Source: CAYRES01 sp964423425 (GTDB taxonomy: Bacteria; Actinomycetota; Thermoleophilia; RBG-16-64-13). From it: DNA of 64,000 nt. The notes under the pieces are model-generated. The model did not search any database, was not told where the DNA came from, and saw only the letters and a program-made list of their open reading frames with translations. Each line of letters starts with the position of its first letter. Within the stretch, counting starts at the first letter, position 1. Positions 34,063 through 42,967 of the stretch are shown here, piece by piece. Where the stretch lies: positions 62,001 through 126,000 of the forward strand of contig CAYRES010000008.1 of NCBI GenBank assembly GCA_964423425.1, in the 5' to 3' direction. The position numbers and the translations under genes are program-made.

Positions 34063-34266
34063 TCACGCGAATCCGATACCCTTCTTGCTGCCAAAGGTCA
34101 GATAGGCGAGGTGGCGTTTGGCGAGGTAATGCTTCTCCCCCGCGGCATCCTCGAGAACGAGCCAGTCTCCCTCCTCCGCCAGCATCGCGTACACAGTTTG
34201 TGGCTCCGTGGGGGTCTCGATGGAGATCTCCGTACCTCCGGAGAAGTGGGCGACCAAAGAGCGCAT
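34063..34266 (-). CDS. Small conserved hypothetical protein
   Basis: 67 residues from ATG 34266, with AGGAGG 6-7 bases upstream. Mostly beta-strand-like, with TEISIETPTEPQTVYAMLAE and DWLVLEDAAGEKHYLAKRHL; no membrane span or Cys. The strong ribosome binding site and coherent composition support it as a gene. It lies about 70 bases before the isocitrate dehydrogenase start and is likely in the same transcript. Function unknown. Confidence 0.7.
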   Translation of the reverse strand: MRSLVAHFSGGTEISIETPTEPQTVYAMLAEEGDWLVLEDAAGEKHYLAKRHLAYLTFGSKKGIGFA

Positions 34267-34421
34267 GAGTTGTTCCTCCTGAGAACAATTGCCTTGGCGG
34301 CAAGGCTACCAGAGAATGGCGGCGCGCGCCGGGCCGGGGCCTCGGGCCGCTACGCCGGCCCGGTCCGAAGGACGAGAGCGCCTGGGACCGGCGCGCCCCT
34401 CTCCCCTTCAACCTCTCCCCC

Positions 34422-35579
34422 CTACCGCGAGGCCGCCACCACCCGGGCCTGATACTCGATGGCAGAGTCGTACGTCTCGAGTACCCGTTCGGCCACCCGG
34501 TTCCAGGAGAGCTCCTCCGCAGCCTCAATGCCTTTACGGGAGAACTCCGCCCGCCTGCCCGAGTCGCTCAAGAGGCGGCAGAGCGCGTCGGCCAGAGCCG
34601 TGTGCCCGCCCACCGGAGTGAGTTCGCCCAGTTCGCCGTCTCGCAGTACCGACCGGTAGCCGGGCAGGTCGGAGGCCACCAGCGGCAGCCCTGCCGCCAT
34701 GGCTTCGGCCAGCACGATACCGAAGCTCTCCCCCTCCAGTGAGGGCACGCACATCACTTCGGCCCGCGACATCTCCTTCAACTTGGACTCGTGAGACACC
34801 CGGCCCAGTGCGGCTATGCCGGGCATGGGCCACTCCAGCCCGCTGCCGGGGCGTGAGACGAGTTCCTGTACCTGGGCCCAACGCGGCCCCACCATGACCA
34901 AGGTGGCCTCGGGCAGCCGCTCCCTGACCTCTTTGAATGCTCGCAGGAGAACCATCACACCCTTTCGTGGCTCAGCCCGCCCGATGAACACGATGCGGCC
35001 CGGGGTGCGCATGCCTCGGCGGGCCGGCAGGTACGACTCCACCGGCACGCCGTTGGGGATTATGCGGTACTCACCCGGGAATCTGAGGGCCACGTACTCC
35101 TTGGCCGCCTCCGACACCGCTATCCGCACCGCCAGCGAGGCGATGATACGGTCCGCGAGGGAGTAGAGGTGGCGATAGAGCGGTGAGTCATCCAGGGCGG
35201 CATGGAATGTGCCCACCATGGGTAGCTCCAAGGGCTTCTGCAGCACCGCGCTCGCCGATACGGAGGGAGTACACGGTTCGTGCAGGTGCACGACGTCGAA
35301 GTTCATCTTTCGCAGCAGCCTCTTCATGCGGAGAAGCATGAACGGGGAGGGGTTGCAGTAGGCCTTGCTGCCGTTCGATTTGAACGGGGTGGCAATGCCC
35401 ACGGAGATGAAGCGTTCATGGCTCACGTGCCGGGAACGGGCGTGGCCCGCCCCTCCCGTGGGTGCCATGATGAACACCTCGTGACCGCGCGCCTCGAGTT
35501 GCGCGGCCAGATTGGCCACATGGTCGTTCACCCCCCCGGGTACACTCCAGGAGTACGGTGACACCAAGCCGATGCGCAT
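34422..35579 (-). CDS. pimA: PimA-like phosphatidylinositol mannosyltransferase (GT4)
   Basis: 385 residues from ATG 35579, with AGGAGG upstream. The start RIGLVSPYSWSVPGGVNDHV is characteristic of PimA, which adds the first mannose to phosphatidylinositol in actinobacteria. GT-B signatures are HLHEPCTPSVSASAV, FIGRAEPRKGVMVLLRAF and the nucleotide-sugar Glu motif PSLEGESFGIVLAEAMAAGL. Nearby genes encode a second GT4 enzyme, a PlsY-like acyltransferase and a YbhN-type flippase-like protein, consistent with making a glycosylated phospholipid. The inositol assignment rests on this similarity. Confidence 0.8.
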   Translation of the reverse strand: MRIGLVSPYSWSVPGGVNDHVANLAAQLEARGHEVFIMAPTGGAGHARSRHVSHERFISVGIATPFKSNGSKAYCNPSPFMLLRMKRLLRKMNFDVVHLHEPCTPSVSASAVLQKPLELPMVGTFHAALDDSPLYRHLYSLADRIIASLAVRIAVSEAAKEYVALRFPGEYRIIPNGVPVESYLPARRGMRTPGRIVFIGRAEPRKGVMVLLRAFKEVRERLPEATLVMVGPRWAQVQELVSRPGSGLEWPMPGIAALGRVSHESKLKEMSRAEVMCVPSLEGESFGIVLAEAMAAGLPLVASDLPGYRSVLRDGELGELTPVGGHTALADALCRLLSDSGRRAEFSRKGIEAAEELSWNRVAERVLETYDSAIEYQARVVAASR

Positions 35580-35685
35580 TGCCCTCCTCACCTTGATGTA
35601 CATACCCCGCAGCCGAGGGACCCTCCGCCGACATGCACCCGGCTCGCATGCCGGCAGCACCGCGCGGGGCGCAGCCGCCTCGCCG

Positions 35686-36363
35686 TCACGGTTCCCGATC
35701 GTACAGGATACGTGAGACCAGCACCCGGCGGGAGAGCGGCTGCGCCCCTCTTCGGGGGCCACGTATCCGAGACACGACAAGAAGCGACATCGTCATCATA
35801 GACCACAGCACGCGAGGCCGTGAACGGCCGAACACCACGCTGAAGAGAGGCGCCAGAAACGCACCCAGAAGCACCACCTGCGCATGCATCCTTCTGATGG
35901 TACCGGCGATGATGAAGAGGCCGGAGGAGGTCATGGCCCAGAAATCCATACCCAGACCGGCCCCAAGAGCAGAAGCCGCCCCCCGGCCGCGCAGACCGAA
36001 CACATGCCCGGCCACCGGAGCCAGGCCCAGCATGCCCACCGTGGTGTCGTCCGCTCCCAGACGGCGGCCGACGAGGGGGGGCAGCCAGCCCTTGGCGATG
36101 TCTATGGCCACGACCACCAGCGCCGGTTTCAGACCCAGGGCCCGGCGGACATTGGCGGCTCCAGGATTGCCGTCTCCCAACTCATCTATGGAGAGACCCG
36201 CCACCCTGCGGGTGACGATGCGCGCGCTGGGAAGGCAGCCCAGGGCAAAGGCCGCCCCCGCGAAGAGCAGGCGCAGAATCCTCCGCGTGGGCCGCCGTTG
36301 ACCCGCCCGCCATTCACCCGCCGGACCACCTTCTCCCCCCGACCGTGGCGAAACACCTACCAA
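35686..36363 (-). CDS. PlsY-like glycerol-3-phosphate acyltransferase
   Basis: 225 residues. TTG 36363 is chosen because AGGAGGGAA precedes it by 3 bases and the upstream stop is 22 bases away. Several hydrophobic spans. The PlsY signature GDGNPGAANVRRALGLK and a GHVFGLRGRGAASALG stretch are recognisable, but the second lacks the typical phosphate loop GGKG. Either the enzyme is a divergent PlsY or it has another acyl acceptor. The very basic N-terminus before RILRLLFAGAAFALGCLPSA is extra. It follows the YbhN-type gene and precedes pimA, so a role in phosphoglycolipid synthesis is likely. Confidence 0.7.
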   Translation of the reverse strand: MVGVSPRSGGEGGPAGEWRAGQRRPTRRILRLLFAGAAFALGCLPSARIVTRRVAGLSIDELGDGNPGAANVRRALGLKPALVVVAIDIAKGWLPPLVGRRLGADDTTVGMLGLAPVAGHVFGLRGRGAASALGAGLGMDFWAMTSSGLFIIAGTIRRMHAQVVLLGAFLAPLFSVVFGRSRPRVLWSMMTMSLLVVSRIRGPRRGAQPLSRRVLVSRILYDREP

Positions 36364-36385
36364 GGGTTCCCTCCTACCATCCTCT

Positions 36386-37585
36386 TCACTCCGGGCGTGG
36401 CCTTCGTGACCGCCGGCTGTAACCCGCCGTGCGTATACCCAGTGCCACCGCACCCAGAGCCATGGGAATGAGCCAGGTGAGAACCCGCCACAGGATGAGG
36501 CTGGCCACGCGGATGCGCTCTGGGGTGTTCGACCCGATGAGTTCCAAGTAGCCGAATTCGGCTATGCCCGCCCCTCCGGGGAGCGGAGACAACGGCATAA
36601 GAACCTGCAGCACAGCCTGCCCGGTCATGACGGGCATGATCGATCCCCTCCACCCCAGTGCATGGAGCACCAGCGGGATTATGGCGAACATGGCTGCCCA
36701 GTACACGAGTTGCCACAGTACCACCTGCACCATGACCCGCCAGCCCGCCTGCCGGAAGACGGCCATGGCATCGACGAACGCCCGGAGGCGCCGCCCCAAC
36801 CGGGCCGGCAGCAGGGACAACCCGAGCGGCCGGCGCAACCACAGGTACCCCACCACCCAGGCCAGCATGAGCCCGCCGATGACGCCCAGGATGATCCAAC
36901 GCTGCAAAGGTGTGATGGGAGACCCGGCAATGGGGAGAAAGGCGGCCAGGGCCACGAGCACGAGCACGGAGGTGTGGATCACGCCCTTGACCAAGACTGC
37001 GGATGTCGACTCTGAGGGCTTGAGCCCTATGCGATACAAGACGAACACCTGGTACGGAATCTCCAAGCCGCCGAACATGGTGGCGCCCCCCACGAGGTTG
37101 GCCTCGAACGACACCCCGAACGTCTTGGCCCGGGAGACATCCGGGCGAATGACGCGGACCATCAGCACGAGCGACCAGGCATCGGCCACCAGAAGCACCG
37201 CGAGCGCGAGAAGAGCGCCCGCCAGGTACCAGGGCTGCCGGGTGGCCAAGGTGGCGGTCTCAATGTCCTCCGCCACCCGGGGGTTCGCAATGAGAATCAC
37301 TACCACGCCCGCGACGAGACCCAGAAGAATACCGAGAACCATCCGCGGCCACGGCAAGGCCACCTTGGGCGGAACCTCCCGAGCCGCGGAGGCGATGAGG
37401 ACTGCATCCGCAGCCGACTCGAGAGCGCAGTTGGGACGCCCGCACTCCCCGTCCGGCAAGTCGGGTGCGGGATCGCCCCCCGCGGCGGGAGACCGATGAG
37501 GCGCGCGTGACAAGCTCTCTCCCTCGGAGATCACGCCTTCATTCGCGGGCGGATCGCTCGAACTGCTCTTATCCCCGACTCCCAT
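36386..37585 (-). CDS. YbhN/UPF0104-like flippase-domain membrane protein
   Basis: 399 residues. A 75-residue polar N-terminus precedes about eight transmembrane segments. The family, shared with the membrane domain of lysylphosphatidylglycerol synthase (MprF), is suggested by SFEANLVGGATMFGGLEIPY near residue 155 and LMPLSPLPGGAGIAEFGYLE near residue 330. Members are thought to move lipids or lipid-linked sugars across the membrane. The start overlaps the upstream glycosyltransferase stop, so the two are translationally coupled; this fits flipping of the glycolipid made by those enzymes. The substrate is inferred. Confidence 0.8.
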   Translation of the reverse strand: MGVGDKSSSSDPPANEGVISEGESLSRAPHRSPAAGGDPAPDLPDGECGRPNCALESAADAVLIASAAREVPPKVALPWPRMVLGILLGLVAGVVVILIANPRVAEDIETATLATRQPWYLAGALLALAVLLVADAWSLVLMVRVIRPDVSRAKTFGVSFEANLVGGATMFGGLEIPYQVFVLYRIGLKPSESTSAVLVKGVIHTSVLVLVALAAFLPIAGSPITPLQRWIILGVIGGLMLAWVVGYLWLRRPLGLSLLPARLGRRLRAFVDAMAVFRQAGWRVMVQVVLWQLVYWAAMFAIIPLVLHALGWRGSIMPVMTGQAVLQVLMPLSPLPGGAGIAEFGYLELIGSNTPERIRVASLILWRVLTWLIPMALGAVALGIRTAGYSRRSRRPRPE

Positions 37586-38783
37586 TCCCTCCGGACCATC
37601 CTTTACAGGCCACGGCCGAACGAAGCAGTTCCCGATAACGAGCCCCTACCACCTCACGCGTGTGGCGCGACAGGGCCAAGCCGCGCCCCACTTCACCAAG
37701 TGTCTGCCGCTCGTCCTCGGAGAGCAGCAGCAGGCGGCGCAGGCCCTCGGCCACCTCTTCCACCCGGGAGCCACATACCGCAAGCCCAGTCTCCCCCGTC
37801 TTGACTGCCTCTATCGCTCCCCCGGAGCGTCCGGCCAGCACGGGAAGCCCCATGAGAGCGGCCTCGGCGAACACCAAGCCGAAGCCCTCCACCTCCAAAC
37901 CTCCCCAGCGAACGCGGCAGGGCGAGGCAAAGATGTCGGCCGCCCTCAGCCACGTACGCAGTGCCTCGTCTTTGACCTCACCAGCCAGATGGACTCTCCG
38001 GCTGATACCCAGCCGCACCGCCTTGCGCCACAGCCTATCACGCAACCGGCCGTCGCCTACGATTCCGAGCTCGAGACCGGGGAACTCGTGTCGAAGCAGA
38101 CCGACCGCATCCACCAGACGATCCTGGCCCTTGCGCGGCACGAGGCGGCCCACGCACACCACCAAGGGGCCGCTGACACCGAGAGCGTTCTTGGCCTCGG
38201 CCTTCTCGCCCGGGCAGGCGATGGTGAAGCGGTCGACGTCGATATAGGGGCGCAGAGTGGCGCACGACACGCGCCCGCCCGTGTGGCGACGGGCGGCGTT
38301 GGTGGTGAAATCACTCACCGACACGAGCAGAGCGGCTCTTTCGATGACATACCGGGTGGCGGCCGCCGCACCGGGCATCACCGCCGGCACGGTGAGCTCC
38401 GCCCCTCCCAGGAACACGAGGTAGGGCAGACCCGTTCTCTTCTTGAGCACGGGTGCGAGCAGGCCCGCCGGCAGGGGATGGCCCATCTGGACGAGCTCCG
38501 GGCGGAAATCGTCGATGAGACCGAGCGCCATCTCCAAGTGACGAGGAGTGGGCCACACCACCGGTGTCTCTACCCGGTGCACCCGATAGGGAATGCCTGC
38601 ATCGAACTGCTCGGCGCCTGCGTACGCGGGCGCCATGATCACCACATCGTCTGGTGAGAGCGTCTGGATCAGGCCGTAGTAGTAGGACTGAAAGCCACCC
38701 ACCCGCGGCGGGAAATCGTTGGTGATGAAGAGGGACCTTGGCGGACGTGGGCTACGAGCGTCATCGTGATCGTCTCGATTCAC
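37569..38783 (-). CDS. GT4 glycosyltransferase, PimB/MgtA-like
   Basis: 404 residues; GTG 38783 is used because the PimB-like start SLFITNDFPPRVGGFQSYYY begins soon after, and the previous gene stops just upstream. GT-B motifs are VGRLVPRKGQDRLVDAVGLL and GLEVEGFGLVFAEAALMGLP with the sugar-nucleotide Glu. The TNDFPPR-GG-Q start is shared by actinobacterial mannosyltransferases that extend phosphatidylinositol mannosides or glycolipids. The next gene is a flippase-like protein that overlaps its end by 17 bases. Confidence 0.82.
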   Translation of the reverse strand: MNRDDHDDARSPRPPRSLFITNDFPPRVGGFQSYYYGLIQTLSPDDVVIMAPAYAGAEQFDAGIPYRVHRVETPVVWPTPRHLEMALGLIDDFRPELVQMGHPLPAGLLAPVLKKRTGLPYLVFLGGAELTVPAVMPGAAAATRYVIERAALLVSVSDFTTNAARRHTGGRVSCATLRPYIDVDRFTIACPGEKAEAKNALGVSGPLVVCVGRLVPRKGQDRLVDAVGLLRHEFPGLELGIVGDGRLRDRLWRKAVRLGISRRVHLAGEVKDEALRTWLRAADIFASPCRVRWGGLEVEGFGLVFAEAALMGLPVLAGRSGGAIEAVKTGETGLAVCGSRVEEVAEGLRRLLLLSEDERQTLGEVGRGLALSRHTREVVGARYRELLRSAVACKGWSGGNGSRG

Positions 38784-38790
38784 ACGCCGC

Positions 38791-40047
38791 TCACACGTCG
38801 TTGTCGAGACTTCCCGCCGCGTCCAACACGATCTCGTGCTCACCCTTCTCGCGCAGGTAGTCCTGATAGATGTAGACGAGCTCTTTGTCGAACAGCGCCC
38901 GCTTCAGTTCCACCGCCATCTGGCGGGCCCGCTCCAGAAGCAGTGCGGCCGTCTTGTCGGACAAGTCGATGCCGAACTCCTTGAACTTGTGCTGGATGGT
39001 GCGGCTTCCCGAGTGCTTGCCGACCACGAGCTGGCGGGCCAGCCCCACTTCCTCCGGAGTGAACACCTCATAGGTGAGAGGGTTCTTGATGACGCCGTCG
39101 GCGTGGATGCCCGATTCATGCGCGAATACATTCTCGCCCACGATGGCCTTCCAGATGGGCAGGACGCCCCCACACGCCCTCGCCACGTACTCGGACACCT
39201 CGCGGAAGCGGGTCGTGGCCACATCGAGGTCGATGCCGTCCAGGTACTTGAGCGCCATGACCACTTCTTCGAGGGCGGGGTTCCCCGTACGCTCACCCAG
39301 GCCGTTGACCGCCACGGTCACGTAGCGGGCGCCCGCCCTCACGCCCGCCAGGCAATTCGCGGTGGCCATGCCGAAGTCGTTGTGACAGTTGATCTCCACG
39401 TCGAGATCGATGGCCTCGAGCACCACCTGTATCCTCTGGAAGGCAGTGAAGGGCTCGAGCACGGACAGCGTATCGCAGAAGCGGAAGCGTTCTGCCCCGA
39501 TCTCCTGGGCGAAGACCGCATAACGCAGTAGGTGGTCCATACGGGTACGAGAAGCGTCTTCGGCCGCAAAGATGAGCGGGAGGCCGTGATCCCTCGCCCG
39601 CTCCGCAGTCGCTTCGATGCGGGTCAGATTCTCGTCGAGGGGCTTCTCCCCGGAGGAACTGCCGATACCCGAGGTGCTCACCCAGACCACCACGGCGTTG
39701 ACGCCGCAGTCGGCCGCCAAGTCGACATCCACGGGCATGGGCCTGCACATGGCAAGAATGCGCGAGCGTAGCCCCAAGGAGGCGATGTCGGAGATGGCTT
39801 CGCGCTCCTCGAGACACAAGGCAGGCGTACCGGCCTCGATCTCATGCACTCCTATTTCCGACAAGAGGCGCGCAATGCGCACCTTCTCCTGCCCGGCGAA
39901 CACCACTCCCACGTTCTGCTCACCGTCGCGTAGGGTGGTGTCGACCAGAAACACCTCGTGATCGCTGTGCTCGAAGCCCGACTCGAAAGGGCGGGCCTTG
40001 CGGGTGCGATAGTCGATACCCGTCCTCACTCCAAACCTGGGTGTCAT
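38791..40047 (-). CDS. DRE-TIM acyltransferase, NifV/Re-citrate-synthase-like, paralog 1
   Basis: 418 residues from ATG 40047, two bases after the stop of its paralog. The catalytic start is DTTLRDGEQNVGVVFAGQEK. The metal-binding region reads INCHNDFGMA, so Asn220 replaces the first of the two usual His (HxH). The lid motif HESGIHADGVI (310-320) is intact, as is GLGERTGNPALEEV. The family holds homocitrate, isopropylmalate, citramalate and Re-citrate synthases; it is not LeuA because the leucine-binding domain is missing. With the second paralog it may form a hetero-oligomer. An NAD-type isocitrate dehydrogenase lies 5 kb away. Confidence 0.78.
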   Translation of the reverse strand: MTPRFGVRTGIDYRTRKARPFESGFEHSDHEVFLVDTTLRDGEQNVGVVFAGQEKVRIARLLSEIGVHEIEAGTPALCLEEREAISDIASLGLRSRILAMCRPMPVDVDLAADCGVNAVVVWVSTSGIGSSSGEKPLDENLTRIEATAERARDHGLPLIFAAEDASRTRMDHLLRYAVFAQEIGAERFRFCDTLSVLEPFTAFQRIQVVLEAIDLDVEINCHNDFGMATANCLAGVRAGARYVTVAVNGLGERTGNPALEEVVMALKYLDGIDLDVATTRFREVSEYVARACGGVLPIWKAIVGENVFAHESGIHADGVIKNPLTYEVFTPEEVGLARQLVVGKHSGSRTIQHKFKEFGIDLSDKTAALLLERARQMAVELKRALFDKELVYIYQDYLREKGEHEIVLDAAGSLDNDV

Positions 40048-40048
40048 G

Positions 40049-41389
40049 CTAGGCCTCCTCGGCGGTGACCGGTACCCCGTCCCCATCGGCCCCCTTCCCA
40101 TCGCGGGAAGCCGACACGTCGTGCCCGGCCACGCGCTCGGCGATCTCGGCGGCCGCCACACAAGCCTCAGCCTGCGCCTCCGCCCCGGTCGCCTTCATCG
40201 CGGCCACCTCTTCGCGTACCTCCCCGATGAGCTCCTCATAGAACTCGACCACCTCGGCGTCGAAGAGTGCGCGCTTCAGTTTCATGCTCTTGGAACGGAG
40301 CCTGCATATGAGAAGAGCGGCCTCTTCATTGCTCACCGTGATGCCGTGCTCGGAGAGCTTGAGCCGGAGTGAAGCCACGCCCGAGTACTTGCCGAGCACG
40401 AAGCGCCGGCGCAGGCCGACATCCTCGGGAGAGAAGACCTCGAACGTGGTGGGGTCGTCGATGACGCCCGCCGAGCGGCTGCCGCTCTCATACCAGAAGA
40501 GGCTCGCCCCCACGATGGGCTTCCACGGGGGAATGGGACGGTTGGACGCCCGGGCCACATACTGCGACAACTCCCGGAACTTCTCCGGCCTGAAGTTGAG
40601 GTCGATCTTCTCCACGTGCTTGAGGGCCATGATGACCTCTTCGAGCGCCGCGTTGCCCGCCCGCTCGCCCAAGCCGTTCACCGTGGTGTTCACGAAACGC
40701 GCCCCCGCCTTGACGCCGGCCAGCGCGTTGGCGGTGGCCATGCCGAAGTCGTTGTGGGTGTGCATCTCCACATCCATGCCGGTGACGTCGATCAGGGTCT
40801 TGATCTTCATAAAGGTGTTGAAAGGATCGAGTATGCCGAGTGTGTCGCAGAAACGGATACGGTCGGCGCCCGCATCTCTCGCCGTACGGGCGAAGCTCAG
40901 CAGGAACTCCATATCCGCTCGAGAGGCATCCTCGGCGTTCACCGACACATAGAGACCCTGGGACTTGGCGTAGTCGACCGCCTCCTTCACACTCTCGAGC
41001 ACCCACTCGCGCGTCGCCCGCAGCTTGTGCTCGATATGGATATCAGAGGTCGACATGGAGATGGCCACTGCATCGACCCCGCACTCTATCGACTCCTTGA
41101 TGTCGGAAACGACCGCCCGGTTCCACGCCAGGATGCTGCAGTTCAAGTCGAGGGCCGCGATCTTGGCCACGGCTTCCTTCTCTGCGCCGCCCATGGTGGG
41201 AATACCCGCCTCGATCTGGTACACGCCGATCTCATCGAGCAGGCGGGCTATGCGTATCTTCTCTTCGTTGGCAAACACGACTCCGGCAGTCTGCTCGCCG
41301 TCTCGAAGAGTGGTGTCATCGATGTCGACCTGAACGGCCTGAGGGCTGTGCGGCCGGTTAAGGAGATAGCCGCCGAAACTCTCGCGCAT
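40049..41389 (-). CDS. DRE-TIM acyltransferase, NifV/Re-citrate-synthase-like, paralog 2
   Basis: 446 residues. The start motif is DTTLRDGEQTAGVVFANEEK and the metal site is complete (MHTHNDFGMATANALAG, His210 and His212). The usual HESGIH lid is changed to YESGSRSAGVI (300-310), so the catalytic His there is gone. The C-terminal 50 residues are Ala/Glu-rich and probably disordered. It is the reverse case of paralog 1, which kept the lid but lost one metal ligand. Two bases separate the genes. Possible products are citrate, homocitrate or citramalate; sequence alone does not decide. Confidence 0.78.
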   Translation of the reverse strand: MRESFGGYLLNRPHSPQAVQVDIDDTTLRDGEQTAGVVFANEEKIRIARLLDEIGVYQIEAGIPTMGGAEKEAVAKIAALDLNCSILAWNRAVVSDIKESIECGVDAVAISMSTSDIHIEHKLRATREWVLESVKEAVDYAKSQGLYVSVNAEDASRADMEFLLSFARTARDAGADRIRFCDTLGILDPFNTFMKIKTLIDVTGMDVEMHTHNDFGMATANALAGVKAGARFVNTTVNGLGERAGNAALEEVIMALKHVEKIDLNFRPEKFRELSQYVARASNRPIPPWKPIVGASLFWYESGSRSAGVIDDPTTFEVFSPEDVGLRRRFVLGKYSGVASLRLKLSEHGITVSNEEAALLICRLRSKSMKLKRALFDAEVVEFYEELIGEVREEVAAMKATGAEAQAEACVAAAEIAERVAGHDVSASRDGKGADGDGVPVTAEEA

Positions 41390-41431
41390 TCCCCCTCCTT
41401 CCGGTGTTGTTCGAGCCAGAGTTTACCACGA

Positions 41432-42133
41432 CTATACCCACTCCCTGCCTGCGAGCAGGGCTCCCACCCAGCGGTGGAGGAGTTCTTCCCGGTCTTGCAC
41501 GTCGAGTTCCTTGATGGCACCACCCGGCACCAACTCCACAATGCGATCGGCCAGCCGAAGGGCTTCGGGAAGATCGTGGGTCACGTAGAGCACCGTGGTA
41601 CCGCCTCCTGCGATAAGCGGCCCGATGAGCCCCAGAAGCTCCGACTTGAGGGCCGCGTCCAGGCTGCTGAAGGGCTCGTCCATGAGCACGAGACCGGGCT
41701 CTGCGGCATACGCCCTCGCCAGCGCCACCCGCTGCATCATGCCGCCGGAGAGCTGCCCCGGATAGTAGTCTTCGAAGCCTTCGAGGCGCACGCGGCCCAG
41801 CCACTCCGCCGCCTCCCTGCGGGCCTCACTCTTGGTCCTCCCCGCAGCCCGCAGCGCCACGGCGACGTTCTCGCGGGCGGTCCGCCAGGGCAGGAGCCGC
41901 GGCTCCTGGAACACATACCCCATGCGTGTCGCGCTCACCTTGACCGAGCCGGCATCGGGCTTGATCACGCCCGCCACCAGCTTCAGCAACGTACTCTTGC
42001 CCACGCCGGAAGGGCCCACCAGGGCCACTATCGAACCGGCCTGCACATCCAGGGTGAAGCGCTCGATCACGGGAAGGGCACCGAATGACTTGGAGACATT
42101 TCTCAGTGAGACCACGTAGGGGTTCACGGGCAT
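41432..42133 (-). CDS. ABC transporter ATPase (nitrate/sulfonate/taurine type)
   Basis: 233 residues; ATG 42133 is used, and GTG 42127 has a better-placed GGAG. Walker A is GPSGVGKSTLLKLVAG, the signature is LSGGMMQRVALARAYA, Walker B is LVLMDEPFSSLDAALKSELL, and VTHDLPEALRLADRI carries the switch His. This is the SsuB/TauB/ThiZ group that imports small organic or sulfonate-like compounds. The permease is the next gene upstream (42162) and the probable binding protein lies at 45500. The substrate is unknown. Confidence 0.86.
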   Translation of the reverse strand: MPVNPYVVSLRNVSKSFGALPVIERFTLDVQAGSIVALVGPSGVGKSTLLKLVAGVIKPDAGSVKVSATRMGYVFQEPRLLPWRTARENVAVALRAAGRTKSEARREAAEWLGRVRLEGFEDYYPGQLSGGMMQRVALARAYAAEPGLVLMDEPFSSLDAALKSELLGLIGPLIAGGGTTVLYVTHDLPEALRLADRIVELVPGGAIKELDVQDREELLHRWVGALLAGREWV

Positions 42134-42161
42134 CTCCGCCCGGCTGTATCTCGATGAGTGC

Positions 42162-42926
42162 TCACTTCGGCCTCTTCCAGCGCATCACCCTGCGCCGGGC
42201 AGGATTGAGCAGGGCGAACTCAAGGAGGGCCATGAGGCCCAAGATGGCTATGACCCAGGCGAACACCTCGGGAGTCTTCAGGAAACTCATGGCCCGCGAG
42301 AAGCTGTGGCCGACACCGTCGAAGGCGCCGAGTACCTCCCCCAAGACGGCGGCACGCACCCCGATGCCGGCCGCGAGGGTGAGGCCGGCGAACACCGGTG
42401 ACCCGATGCCGGGCAGGTACACGCAGGTGAGCATCTGGCGACGCGAGAAGCCGTATACCCGCCCCATCTCCAACAGCCTCTCGTCTATGGCCAGGACGCC
42501 GGCCAGCGTGTTCACGTAGATCACCGGAGCGACAATGACGGCCACCACGAAGATGACCTGCCGCTCGCCGATACCCAGCCAGAGCATGGCCAGCACGGCG
42601 ACGACCACGGCCGGAATGGTCATGGATAACCAGCGGAGAGGCTCACAGAAAGCACGCAACGCGGGCAGAAGGCCGGCGATTACCCCCAGCGCCAATCCAA
42701 GTGCGCCCCCTATGAGCAGGCCGAGGACCAAGCGGCGTGCCGTGATGAGGCCCTGCCGGAAGAGGTCTCCCTCCAGGGCCAGCCGCCACAACTCCCGGGC
42801 GGTGTCGAGCGGAGACGCCAGCACTGCGGGGTTCACGACGGTGGAGAGCAGCTGCCAGACAACGAGCAGCACGACGGCTCCGGCCAGGCCGTAGAAAAGG
42901 CTGTGAGGGGAGACAGGTTTCTTCAT
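42162..42926 (-). CDS. ABC transporter permease (SsuC/TauC type)
   Basis: 254 residues with about six membrane spans; the start is ATGATG near 42926. The EAA-like loop is MGRVYGFSRRQMLTCVYLPG, and LSMTIPAVVVAVLAMLWLGI is typical of the nitrate/sulfonate/thiamine-precursor permeases. It pairs with the ATPase at 41432 (28-base gap). It is divergent from the M20 hydrolase gene at 42968. The binding protein at 45500 is on the same strand but separated by two opposite-strand genes. Confidence 0.86.
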   Translation of the reverse strand: MKKPVSPHSLFYGLAGAVVLLVVWQLLSTVVNPAVLASPLDTARELWRLALEGDLFRQGLITARRLVLGLLIGGALGLALGVIAGLLPALRAFCEPLRWLSMTIPAVVVAVLAMLWLGIGERQVIFVVAVIVAPVIYVNTLAGVLAIDERLLEMGRVYGFSRRQMLTCVYLPGIGSPVFAGLTLAAGIGVRAAVLGEVLGAFDGVGHSFSRAMSFLKTPEVFAWVIAILGLMALLEFALLNPARRRVMRWKRPK

Positions 42927-42967
42927 CATATGTCATTCTAGTGCAGGAGACGCACCGAGGGGGCTTC

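Noticed and set aside
34300..34421. GC-rich inverted segments downstream of pimA as a terminator
   Set aside because: Several overlapping imperfect pairings are possible and none is clearly better than expected in such GC-rich sequence.
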